Positions 30,252-38,401 of a stretch of DNA of 60,947 bases are shown here, piece after piece. The notes below the pieces were generated by a model. It did no database searches and was not told where the DNA came from. It worked only from the letters and a program-made list of their open reading frames with translations. A program made the position numbers and the translations under genes. Source of the stretch: a virus; the IMG/VR virus record IMGVR_UViG_3300009703_000019, positions 1 to 60,947 of that record; one strand, written 5' to 3'. Numbering within the stretch: the first letter of the stretch is position 1; the number at the start of each line of letters is the position of its first letter.

Positions 30252-30857
30252 TTAATTTATTAAAGTGGTGTCACCGTATATAATAGAGTTGTGTATTTCT
30301 TCCCAATAATATACTCTATTACCGGGATAATCAGTATTATGAGGATGTGACATTAGAATTCCGGTCAATCCGAGATCTTCTCCTACATCTAGATTTTCTC
30401 CCTTATCTTCTATCCAGTGGAAGTTTTCTCCGGGATATTTTGTAGTAATATCCTTCAAGGCATCACCTTTATCATCCCCTGTGTCGAGTATGGTGTAATC
30501 AATGAACACCTTTCCAAAAAGATTCTCGAGGTTTGAGATTCTTAATTTTTGTGAATATGGATCTAGACTCTGTGAGGTTATAACATGAAACATATAACCT
30601 CTTTCATATAATTTTTTAACGTATTTAACAGAATCCCGCAAAGGATTAAGGTATCCAATTCTAGCAGAATTGTTAAATTCTCGAGAAAGTGCTCTACCCT
30701 CTTTCGATGTTATATTGAATTTTTCTCCAACCTTATAAGCATCGGGATTTACGAGTTTGAGACTTGGGTATCGGGATTTTATAAAATCATAAAACCCCCA
30801 TTCCCAATCAAGCAGAACCCCATCAACATCAACTAATATTAAATTTTCTTTTCTCAT
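30252..30857 (-). CDS. HAD-family phosphatase (5'-nucleotidase-like)
   Basis: 201 residues with the N-terminal HAD motif ILVDVDGVLLDWE (nucleophile Asp9, Asp11) and DKGDAL downstream, plus a C-terminal half that fits a small cap. This placement next to ribonucleotide reductase suggests nucleotide or sugar-phosphate hydrolysis, by inference. Not assigned to a specific substrate. Confidence 0.7.
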   Translation of the reverse strand: MRKENLILVDVDGVLLDWEWGFYDFIKSRYPSLKLVNPDAYKVGEKFNITSKEGRALSREFNNSARIGYLNPLRDSVKYVKKLYERGYMFHVITSQSLDPYSQKLRISNLENLFGKVFIDYTILDTGDDKGDALKDITTKYPGENFHWIEDKGENLDVGEDLGLTGILMSHPHNTDYPGNRVYYWEEIHNSIIYGDTTLIN

Positions 30858-30863
30858 AATTTT

Positions 30864-31127
30864 TTAATGTAGTATATACTCTTCAGCAATAATTATTCTA
30901 TCTTTGAAATCGTTCATCATGTATTTTGGTTTGGGGACGATAACTTCCTCACCAACCCGAGAATAATCTCTATCCTCTGACCACGAATCCACTAGGACAT
31001 CAATAACATATGAATTTACTCGAACTTCTGTAATTACCCCTATGACATAGAGTTCTTCTCTGGTCGCCATAGGTTCAAAATCATATGCTTTAATAACGGT
31101 CTCAATACCTAACTCATTTACATCCAT
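30864..31127 (-). CDS. Hypothetical phage protein
   Basis: 87 residues starting at ATG 31127 with GAGG eight bases upstream; the longer frame begins at a GTG. Beta-rich, with LYVIGVITEVRVNSYVIDVLVDSW, resembling small SH3-like barrels in phages. First gene behind the promoter at 31159. Confidence 0.55.
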   Translation of the reverse strand: MDVNELGIETVIKAYDFEPMATREELYVIGVITEVRVNSYVIDVLVDSWSEDRDYSRVGEEVIVPKPKYMMNDFKDRIIIAEEYILH

Positions 31128-31158
31128 AATACACACCTCTTTATCAATTTATATGTAT

Positions 31159-31187
31159 ATTATATAACATTACTTCACGAAAGTAAA
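31159..31187 (-). promoter_or_regulatory. Sigma70-like promoter for the nrdB run
   Basis: TTTACT (31182-31187), 17 bases, TATAAT (31159-31164), then the leader TATAAATTGATAAAGAGG shared with the CobS gene. It lies directly after the FadE stop. Confidence 0.75.
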
Positions 31188-31196
31188 CCTTTTCTT

Positions 31197-33395
31197 TCAT
31201 TTATTTTCTAAATATGAAGGAATAGCCAATCGTGCATATAGTGTTATTTTCTTAACAAACTTATCCACAGATATGACCTCTGAGGATAATTTTCTGTCAT
31301 TTGTTATTCTAGCTTCTTCCATTTTTGTTAACGGATCATTCGGATCTTTGGATAAAAACGTTTTTGAAATGATTCTGTTTCTCAGGGATAATGGATATGA
31401 CATCAATTCATTATTATCAGAGAGATCAAATTCACATGCTCTTCTTACAATATTGTGACCCAGATTATCGGATGGTGGAATGTATCTTCTCCCTAGAGGG
31501 AAAATAATTTTACGCAAAATCCCTCTTATAAGGGGATTGGGATAGTTATTTAAAATCTCTTCAAATGAAGTTTGAATTTTAAACAAAGAATTTTGAAGAT
31601 TCCATTCAACTATAGGGGATACAGTCTTACTTTCTTCTTCACCTTCAAATCGTTTTAGAACGGCAGACATGATATACATTTCAGAGAGTATATCTGCAAA
31701 TCTACCAGATATTTTTTGTTTCTTTTTGAGAGATCCACCAAGAATCATGAGAGTTATATCAGAAAGGAGTGCAAAGTTTCTAGATTCCTGACCAAGCCTG
31801 CCATAATACTTCTTGAGAAGTTTTTTGTGTGTGGTGCCGGAAGTCTTTGGTGGTCCCACAAACATTCTATTTAGGAGGTTGTTACCAAATGCTTTAAAAA
31901 TATTAGATAACGTATATTTAATATGACCAAATAATGCTGCTCTAAATTCTTTTTCATTTCCATTGGTTGCCGACTCAATCTCACGACCAAGGAAAGGATG
32001 ACATCGCAGAGCTCCCTGAGAGAAAACGATTAAGGATCGAGTGAGAATATTAGCACCCTCTACCGTAATAGCAATTGGTTGTCCTATATACATATTCAGA
32101 AGGAAATTAGAAGGACCGTCACTTATAGCCTTACCCCCTAAAATATCCATACCATCATTAATACCACTTCTCATTTTTTCTGTCGACTGATATTTTAGAA
32201 GTGCTGATATCACAGAGGGTCTTTGACCGGAATCAATCCCAGCATATGTTAAGTCACAAGCAGCTTCGAGAGCATAAGCATCAGAGAGAATCCGAATCAT
32301 TGGTTCCTCAATACCCTCCATTTTACCAAGAGAAACTTTAAATTGTTTTCTAATACGAGTGTAGGCGGTGGTGACACGAGCAGTATGTTTTAAACCCGCC
32401 ATTGATAGACTCGGTAGGCTTATGGCACGACCTGCAGCAAGACATTGCATCAACATCATCCATCCTTTACCAATACCATTATGTTCACCAATGATATGAT
32501 CAATGGGAATAAACACATCTTCCCCATAATTAGGACCATTCATAAATGCTTGTCGAGCAGGGGAATGTCTTAAACCGATCTCAACACCCTTTGTATTTCT
32601 TGGTACTAAAGCTAGGGTAATCCCTCTGTCATGAGTAGGATCCCATTTTCCTTTGTTAACGTGCTTTAGAGTTTGGTCATGAGACTCCCCATAACTTTTA
32701 AGTAGATTATGTGGATCACGAAGTCTAAATGCTAAACCAATGAGAGTAGCTACTGGACCAAGGGTTATGTACCGCTTATCCCAATTTAATCTAACCCCTA
32801 GAGTTTCTCGACCCTTCCACATTCCCATTTCAACCACACCATCATCCGGGAGAGAACCGGCATCAGAACCAGCGGTGGGACCAGTAAGAGCAAATGCTGG
32901 GATTTCGGCACCTACTGCTAAATCGGGAAGCCATTTCCTTTGTTGTTTTTCAGTTCCAAATTCATGAAGTAATTCTCCCGGTCCAAGCGAGTTAGGCACC
33001 ATAGCTGTGATTGCAAGAGATAATGATCTGGATGCCAGGATTGATATAACTTCACTCTGAGCATATGCGGAAAATTCAAGACCCCCATATTCTTTCTTTA
33101 TATTCAGACCAAAGAATTTATTATCTTTGAGATAAGCCCAAACCTCTTTAGGGAGATCCATTGCCTGATTGATTTCATAATCATTTGTCATTTCACAGAG
33201 TTCTTGAACAGGACCATCAATGAACCTTTGTTCTTCGGGACTGAGTTTAGGAATCTCTATATCTCTTAATATATCCCAATTCGGGTTTCCAGAGAATAAT
33301 TCAGATTCCCACCAAACGGTACCAGCTTCAAGAGCTTCTCTTTCGGTTGAAGACATTTTCGGAAGTATTTTCCGAAATAATTTATGTAGTTTCAT
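31197..33395 (-). CDS. fadE: Acyl-CoA dehydrogenase (FadE-like)
   Basis: 732 residues of the large FadE type (E. coli 814). It lacks about 80 N-terminal residues, including the membrane segment. Visible blocks: KKEYGGLEFSAYA, FALTGPTAGSDAG (FAD/substrate region), TLALVPRNTKGVEIG, FIPIDHIIG and GRAISLPSLSMAG, all typical of FadE. It catalyses the first, FAD-dependent step of beta-oxidation; electrons would go to host ETF. It follows NrdA, the ferredoxin-like gene and a hypothetical gene on one strand, so its expression is tied to nucleotide metabolism. Confidence 0.92.
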   Translation of the reverse strand: MKLHKLFRKILPKMSSTEREALEAGTVWWESELFSGNPNWDILRDIEIPKLSPEEQRFIDGPVQELCEMTNDYEINQAMDLPKEVWAYLKDNKFFGLNIKKEYGGLEFSAYAQSEVISILASRSLSLAITAMVPNSLGPGELLHEFGTEKQQRKWLPDLAVGAEIPAFALTGPTAGSDAGSLPDDGVVEMGMWKGRETLGVRLNWDKRYITLGPVATLIGLAFRLRDPHNLLKSYGESHDQTLKHVNKGKWDPTHDRGITLALVPRNTKGVEIGLRHSPARQAFMNGPNYGEDVFIPIDHIIGEHNGIGKGWMMLMQCLAAGRAISLPSLSMAGLKHTARVTTAYTRIRKQFKVSLGKMEGIEEPMIRILSDAYALEAACDLTYAGIDSGQRPSVISALLKYQSTEKMRSGINDGMDILGGKAISDGPSNFLLNMYIGQPIAITVEGANILTRSLIVFSQGALRCHPFLGREIESATNGNEKEFRAALFGHIKYTLSNIFKAFGNNLLNRMFVGPPKTSGTTHKKLLKKYYGRLGQESRNFALLSDITLMILGGSLKKKQKISGRFADILSEMYIMSAVLKRFEGEEESKTVSPIVEWNLQNSLFKIQTSFEEILNNYPNPLIRGILRKIIFPLGRRYIPPSDNLGHNIVRRACEFDLSDNNELMSYPLSLRNRIISKTFLSKDPNDPLTKMEEARITNDRKLSSEVISVDKFVKKITLYARLAIPSYLENK

Positions 33396-33411
33396 ATTCC
33401 TCCTAACGTGC

Positions 33412-33756
33412 TTAATGAAGTTTTTTACGATCTCGGGTTGCTAAGGCATCGGACCAAGACATTGCTAAATTCCTAATTACTTCTGGATAAACTACTTCAT
33501 CATATTCAAGACACATTCCCATTTCGAGATATGCTTTTCTGAGAAGATCTCCATCTCTGTGTTCTGGGAGATCATCCCAATTTTCATAGAGTCTGAATAC
33601 CATTTCATCAAATTCCCCCTGACTCATTATGTTAGGATGATCCTTACGATGAGTTGCTAAGAATGAATATATTATATAATGAGATATATCTTTGGTTAAT
33701 ATATATTCTTCCGATTCCATTTTTTCTATAAATTCTTGCACTCTAGTTTTCTTCAT
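33412..33756 (-). CDS. Hypothetical protein
   Basis: 114 residues, acidic and helical (VQEFIEKMESEEYILTKD, GDLLRKAYLEMGMCLEYDEV). One base separates it from the ferredoxin-like gene. Not recognised. Confidence 0.55.
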   Translation of the reverse strand: MKKTRVQEFIEKMESEEYILTKDISHYIIYSFLATHRKDHPNIMSQGEFDEMVFRLYENWDDLPEHRDGDLLRKAYLEMGMCLEYDEVVYPEVIRNLAMSWSDALATRDRKKLH

Positions 33757-33757
33757 A

Positions 33758-34183
33758 TTATGACCAAGAATGTCCCTTTTCTATTATAGTTTCCATACCG
33801 TCAGAATCATAGATATAATAATCCGTGCCATTGGGTATTTCTACAACCTTTAACTGAGCACAGAATCCCCACGATTTAGTTCCGAGTTTTTCTACGACAT
33901 CAACCAGTTTTGGATCATGTCTTTCTATTTTCCAAGAACTCCAGAGTTCATCCTCCGTGATGCGAGGTTTTTTCCCCGAGAGATAATCATCACGACTTTT
34001 CATACCAATATATTTTATTGCTTCTTGCGATAAATCAAACCCGCCATAACTAGAATTAATAACTACTTTCATAACCTTATTCCTCGATGTTGATTTACAT
34101 TTTCCACAAACAGTTCCCATACCGTCTATATTTCCATCTTCTACCATAGACTCTGTAATGCGTTTACAAATACAGACGTACAT
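33758..34183 (-). CDS. BFD-like [2Fe-2S] motif fused to a phage YGGF-domain protein
   Basis: 141 residues. Residues 1-35 hold C-I-C (4-6) and C-G-K-C (26-29), the four-cysteine pattern of bacterioferritin-associated ferredoxin, here shortened. Residue 38 begins MKVVINSSYGGFDLS, which elsewhere in phages is the start of a separate protein. The combination implies a fusion with redox or Fe-sensing potential. The internal Met might also be a second start. The ferredoxin role is inferred from cysteine spacing only. Confidence 0.6.
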   Translation of the reverse strand: MYVCICKRITESMVEDGNIDGMGTVCGKCKSTSRNKVMKVVINSSYGGFDLSQEAIKYIGMKSRDDYLSGKKPRITEDELWSSWKIERHDPKLVDVVEKLGTKSWGFCAQLKVVEIPNGTDYYIYDSDGMETIIEKGHSWS

Positions 34184-34198
34184 TTGAATGCCATTCGG

Positions 34199-35962
34199 CT
34201 AACCCTGGCATGACACGCAATCCTCTTGCGAAGCAAACTCTGCTGTCACACCCCCCAATAAATCTTGCCCACTCGGGGTTTCTGCATAATCTTTCATTGT
34301 GTTCTGTTCAATTTTCTCGGACAATACCTCGGTTTTATTTGATGTCTCGGTTCTCAGATAATACAAGGATTTATTACCCTCTTTCCACGCATTATAATGT
34401 ACATCATGAAGATATCCCTTATCTACACCTGCCGGGAAGAATACATTAAGTGACTGAGATTGACAAATATACTTAGCTCTCTGTCCTCCAAGACGCATAA
34501 TAGCATTCTGATCAATCTCTATTGCCGTTTTGAATACATCCTTTTCATGATCGCTTAAAAATTCAAGATGCTGAACCGAACCATTATTCCCAATAATAGA
34601 ATTCCAAATCGGGTCGTTATTTTGTCCCTTTTCTCCCAATAGCATTTCAAGGTATTTATTCTTGATTAAATGCGAACCTGCTCGAGTTCTATGTACAAAG
34701 GCATTTGCTTTAATAGGCTCAACTGATGGCGATGTCCCTGCAATAGAAGATGAATTAGCATTAGGGGCAATTGCTAATAAATTGGCATTACGCCTACCTG
34801 TACCTTCCATATCAGGGCATTCCCCGCGTTCTTCCCCTAATATTTCGGACATAGCTACTGCACGATCTTTGATAAGAGAAAATACTTCTTCATTCAATTC
34901 AGCAGCTGCTTGCGATTCAAAGGGTATAGATTTCTTCATTAATAAATTATGCCACCCCATAGCTCCGATACCAATACTTCTTTCTTGTGATGCAGAATAC
35001 TTAGCTTTAGATATTTCATCTGGAGCATTATCAATAAAGTATTGGAGCACATTATCTAAAAAGCAAGTCAGATCCTGTACCAATAGGGAATCTTTCCATT
35101 CATCATATTTTTCAAGGTTTAATGAACTTAAACAACATACCGCTGTTCTTTCTTCGTTGGTAGGTAAGGTAATTTCAATGCAAAGATTAGAACCACGTGA
35201 GAATAAACCTTTATCCTTTTGTGTTTGAGGATAAGCCTCATTAGCCCTATCAATGAAATAGATATAAGGTTCACCTGTACGATAACGGGTTTCTAGAAGA
35301 GTTTCCCATAACTCACGTGCCTTTACGATTTCAGATACTTTCTGTGTCTTAGGATCAATTAGATTCCACGGTAAGTCTTGTTCAACAGCTTCCATAAACA
35401 CATCGGGTACATTAACCCCATGATGAAGATTTAGACATTTTCTATTAACATCACCAGTAGGTATTCTTAGTGACATGAATTCCATGATATCTGGATGTGA
35501 TATATCCATGTAGGCTGCATATGACCCTTTGCGAGTTACCCCTTGTTTATATGCTGTCATATCGGCATCAACAGTATGAAGGAATGGAATTGGACCTGGC
35601 GCTATATTTGATACAGATCGAACATCGCTCCAATGACCACCAACACCACCGCCTTTAACAGATAACCATCTTAGTTCTGATGTATGATCTATAAGACCTT
35701 CGAGTGTATCGGGTACATATCCAAGAAAACATGATATAGGAAGACCTCGCACTTTCTCATCCTTCTCTGGTGCATTGGATAAAATGGGACTGGAGAACAT
35801 GAACCAGTTATTTATCACATACTTGTAAATTCTCTTAGCGAGGGCCTTGTCTCCTCCCGAGAATGCGTATGATGTTCTTTTGAATGCTTCTTCGGGTTTC
35901 TTTTCATACTCCCTCATGTAATAATCCTTGAGAAGTTTCAGGGATTGTTCACTTAGCTCCAT
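34199..35962 (-). CDS. nrdA: Ribonucleotide reductase alpha subunit
   Basis: 587 residues, class I, clearly shorter than E. coli NrdA (761) because the N-terminal ATP cone is missing. Redox cysteines: PISCFLG and TAVCCLSSLN; the active-site Cys lies in SNLCIEI. The C-terminal QEDCVSCQG is the exchangeable CxxC that would be reduced by glutaredoxin. Without the cone, dATP inhibition should be weak, which suits a phage. Its start overlaps the end of a small coiled-coil gene. Confidence 0.92.
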   Translation of the reverse strand: MELSEQSLKLLKDYYMREYEKKPEEAFKRTSYAFSGGDKALAKRIYKYVINNWFMFSSPILSNAPEKDEKVRGLPISCFLGYVPDTLEGLIDHTSELRWLSVKGGGVGGHWSDVRSVSNIAPGPIPFLHTVDADMTAYKQGVTRKGSYAAYMDISHPDIMEFMSLRIPTGDVNRKCLNLHHGVNVPDVFMEAVEQDLPWNLIDPKTQKVSEIVKARELWETLLETRYRTGEPYIYFIDRANEAYPQTQKDKGLFSRGSNLCIEITLPTNEERTAVCCLSSLNLEKYDEWKDSLLVQDLTCFLDNVLQYFIDNAPDEISKAKYSASQERSIGIGAMGWHNLLMKKSIPFESQAAAELNEEVFSLIKDRAVAMSEILGEERGECPDMEGTGRRNANLLAIAPNANSSSIAGTSPSVEPIKANAFVHRTRAGSHLIKNKYLEMLLGEKGQNNDPIWNSIIGNNGSVQHLEFLSDHEKDVFKTAIEIDQNAIMRLGGQRAKYICQSQSLNVFFPAGVDKGYLHDVHYNAWKEGNKSLYYLRTETSNKTEVLSEKIEQNTMKDYAETPSGQDLLGGVTAEFASQEDCVSCQG

Positions 35963-36101
35963 TATTTCCCCCGTCTACGGGATTCCATAACACCTCATCC
36001 TTGAGCTGTTGAAGAGAACTAGAATATTCGAGATCTTTAACTCTAACTTTAAGTTCGTCGTTTTCTCTTTCTAGGTCTTGAAGTTCTTCTTGTTTATTCA
36101 T
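35949..36101 (-). CDS. 50-residue coiled-coil protein
   Basis: Starts MNKQEELQDLERENDELKVR (ATG 36101 with GGAG seven bases upstream); a long amphipathic helix with Leu/Glu heptads, then a Gly/Asn-rich tail. It ends 14 bases inside nrdA, in a different frame. Unknown. Confidence 0.5.
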   Translation of the reverse strand: MNKQEELQDLERENDELKVRVKDLEYSSSLQQLKDEVLWNPVDGGNNGAK

Positions 36102-36114
36102 TTCGTGCTCCATC

Positions 36115-36729
36115 TTATTTAGCGACAGTTAATAAATAATCTTTATATTTATTTTTATCATATTTCGTGAAATATTTTAATAATGAATTATAGTTTTTAA
36201 CCTTATAATTCATAAGCGGCCATAAATAATGTTCCATCTCCTTATCGAATTTTTCTGAAAAATTTACCATTGAATCTAGAATTGTGAGCGTTTCTATTGA
36301 CACATTAGTTTGAAGTACCAAGGGAATTTGATTCTTCTCAATTACAAATAAATCGTTGAACGAATCTGCAGTATCCATTAATCTAGAAATATCATTTTTG
36401 AAATTGTAAAATAGGCTTTCGGTTTTTCCATTCCAAACTTTCAATTTATCTTCAGACATTTCGGATAAATGCATTCTTGTCACATGATTCTTTGATGTTG
36501 ATGCATAAATTATGTTAGATAAGATATATTTGAGATATTCAAGGGGTTTGTATTGATTAGACAATCTCTGAAATAATACTCTATCCTTTCTGTTGATATA
36601 ATGTTCCGATTTATAAAAACATTTATTCTGCTTCAGCATTCTAAGAAAATCAAATTTATCATTACCAAAATGTGCTCTTAGCCCTATGTAGTAATTACAG
36701 GCTATCCATTCATTCCAATTTCCGTTCAT
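36115..36729 (-). CDS. 59: gp59 helicase loader
   Basis: 204 residues (T4 gp59 is 217). Blocks align with T4: NRKDRVLFQRLSNQYKPLEY versus the RRDKYFFQKLSEKYKLKE region, and SIETLTILDSMVNFSEKFDK versus SFETFILLDSFLNIIDKHDE. It loads gp41 helicase on fork DNA. Its position directly after gp33 reproduces the T4 33-59 order. Confidence 0.85.
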   Translation of the reverse strand: MNGNWNEWIACNYYIGLRAHFGNDKFDFLRMLKQNKCFYKSEHYINRKDRVLFQRLSNQYKPLEYLKYILSNIIYASTSKNHVTRMHLSEMSEDKLKVWNGKTESLFYNFKNDISRLMDTADSFNDLFVIEKNQIPLVLQTNVSIETLTILDSMVNFSEKFDKEMEHYLWPLMNYKVKNYNSLLKYFTKYDKNKYKDYLLTVAK

Positions 36730-36941
36730 AATGGTAATTCTGGTTTTTTCTTAACACATCTTAATTTCGACGCTTCGTAATATATTTTCTCCTTTATATT
36801 GGGGGTCAACATTTTAACCACAGATTCAATTTCAATTTCATTTTTTTCTGCATACCAAGTTATAGTATCTATAAGACTTAGTGTATGTTCTTCTGATAGG
36901 TTTTCAATTGTACGAGAAAATTCTTTCGCCGTCTTTAGCAT
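36726..36941 (-). CDS. 33: gp33 late-transcription co-activator
   Basis: 71 residues, helical, with EIESVVKMLTPNIKEKIYYE and a C-terminal KKKPELPL that corresponds to the conserved hydrophobic end of gp33 relatives. T4 gp33 links the sliding clamp to RNA polymerase at late promoters. It fits the many TATAAATA boxes; gp55 itself is not in the window. Overlaps gp59 by ATGA. Confidence 0.7.
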   Translation of the reverse strand: MLKTAKEFSRTIENLSEEHTLSLIDTITWYAEKNEIEIESVVKMLTPNIKEKIYYEASKLRCVKKKPELPL

Positions 36942-36953
36942 TACGCTCTCCTT

Positions 36954-36985
36954 TTCTTCCAGTTCTTCCAGTTCTTCCAGTTCTT
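36954..36985 (-). repeat. 9-bp tandem repeat in the gp33 leader
   Basis: AGTTCTTCC on the plus strand occurs three times in a row plus a partial copy on each side. In the minus-strand transcript this gives three GGAAGAACT units immediately after the expected transcription start. Confidence 0.6.
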
Positions 36986-36988
36986 TAC

Positions 36989-37017
36989 ATTATATATTAT
37001 ATTCGGGGAGTTGTAAA
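36989..37017 (-). promoter_or_regulatory. Sigma70-like promoter for gp33-gp59-nrdA-fadE
   Basis: TTTACA (37012-37017), 17 bases, TATAAT (36989-36994). It lies in the gap after the phoH stop and drives gp33 and everything down to fadE if no terminator intervenes. Confidence 0.7.
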
Positions 37018-37019
37018 CT

Positions 37020-37709
37020 CTATTTTCCAACTTTCATTTTAGCTATGAGATACGATTTAATAAACCCAGATCTAACAATGTCATTGAGACCGAATTCTAT
37101 ACATTTAAATTCTTCCATCAAATTTAGAATACTGTGTAGAATAGAAAACCCTTCTGCTTCGGAATTTTTAAGGTCTGTTTGATCAATATCCCCAGCAAAG
37201 ATAATTTTAGAATCTTGTCCAACTCTCGTAATAATAGAATTAAGTTCCCAGAATGTTAAGTTCTGTGATTCATCAACAATTATGATAGAGTTATCAAGGG
37301 TAATACCCCTCAGAAATGATGTGCTCAAAAATTGTATAGTTTCCTGTTCAACAAGTCTATTGTACAGGGAAGAAAATTCCGAATCAGATTGTTGCTTGAA
37401 CATATATTTAACCATATTCTTATATGGAGATTGATATAGCTCGGATTTTTCCTCTATAGTTCCCGGAAGAAAACCGACATCTCTGGTTGGTACAAGAGAA
37501 CGAACTATATATACTTGTTTCTTAGTTTCCAATGCCTCCTTTAGAGCTAGATATAATGTGATAAACGTTTTCCCTGTTCCGGCAGAACCGAAGAGAAAAA
37601 GATTTTTATGTTCTTCATATGCCTTCACAGTTTCTCTTTGTGCATCTGTGATAGGCACTATTTTTATTAAATTTTGTTCCGTGACTGTCATTTTCTTTCT
37701 CGATGCCAA
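37020..37709 (-). CDS. phoH: PhoH-like ATPase
   Basis: 229 residues; Walker A GSAGTGKTF, RSLVPTRDVGFLPGTIEEK, and IIVDESQNLTFWELN (Walker B) typical of PhoH. The start is TTG at 37709 with AAGGA eight bases upstream; the alternative ATG at 37691 has a poorer site. It may act on RNA; role in phages unknown. Near primase and RNase H as in other marine T4-like genomes. Confidence 0.85.
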   Translation of the reverse strand: MASRKKMTVTEQNLIKIVPITDAQRETVKAYEEHKNLFLFGSAGTGKTFITLYLALKEALETKKQVYIVRSLVPTRDVGFLPGTIEEKSELYQSPYKNMVKYMFKQQSDSEFSSLYNRLVEQETIQFLSTSFLRGITLDNSIIIVDESQNLTFWELNSIITRVGQDSKIIFAGDIDQTDLKNSEAEGFSILHSILNLMEEFKCIEFGLNDIVRSGFIKSYLIAKMKVGK

Positions 37710-37721
37710 TTTAATTATCCT

Positions 37722-37952
37722 TTAGTTAATTTCCATTGTCGCTTTCGGTGACTTCCCTTTAACTTCCCTTAATATATCCTTGAATTCATTTGGTGTATTT
37801 TTTAACGGCGAACCAACCCCGGTAACTATTTTGGGTGATCCTATAATTTGAACATATTCTCCAGAGGCAACCAATTCTTCCATTCTAGATATTGGTAAAA
37901 ATACTTCTGAAGTAATTCCAGTTTTAATTTCTTTTAATGTGTATGTCGGCAT
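37722..37952 (-). CDS. Conserved phage protein (FmdB-like)
   Basis: 76 residues starting MPTYTLKEIKTGITSEVFL, matching a small family of marine T4-like phage proteins that resembles FmdB without its cysteines. NTPNEFKDILREVK is the conserved C-terminal part. Function unknown. Confidence 0.65.
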   Translation of the reverse strand: MPTYTLKEIKTGITSEVFLPISRMEELVASGEYVQIIGSPKIVTGVGSPLKNTPNEFKDILREVKGKSPKATMEIN

Positions 37953-38389
37953 TATACTTTACGATATTCTGAGTTCCAATTAAATGCTTCCCTTACCACA
38001 TTATCCGATAATTTATATTCTTTATATAAACCTTTGTCCTTAGCTAATATTAATAGTTCCGCTTCGCTTTCATGAAGAGACTCTAGCAATTCAATAAACA
38101 TTTGCTCTCTCTTTGGTTGCTTAAGTGAGGGGTTACCTCCTTTAACGAAATGGTATAATGTTGATATCTCTGTGAAAAGAAACTTATGCGATCCATCCCC
38201 AAGTTTATAATCCTTTTTATCGTATGGTACATCCCCTTCTGGTAAAAGCCACCTGATACCTGGGTCATAAGAAGACTTCACTAGTGATCTAAGTTCAGGG
38301 GAATCAAATTCTCGGAGAAGTTTAATCTTATTAGCATTAGATCTTTGATTACCAGCTTTCTTTAATATTTCGTGCATTGTGTATTTCAT
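37952..38389 (-). CDS. Conserved T4-like protein (DUF6433-like)
   Basis: 145 residues with MHEILKKAGNQRSNANKIKLL, EFDSPELRSLVKSSYDPGIRW, and IELLESLHESEAELL, a family I recognise from T4-like phages between RNase H and PhoH. Mostly helical; function unknown. Confidence 0.7.
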   Translation of the reverse strand: MKYTMHEILKKAGNQRSNANKIKLLREFDSPELRSLVKSSYDPGIRWLLPEGDVPYDKKDYKLGDGSHKFLFTEISTLYHFVKGGNPSLKQPKREQMFIELLESLHESEAELLILAKDKGLYKEYKLSDNVVREAFNWNSEYRKV

Positions 38390-38401
38390 TATATTTCCTT
38401 T

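Noticed and set aside
34662-35228. 188-codon plus-strand frame
   Set aside because: Antisense to conserved nrdA sequence.
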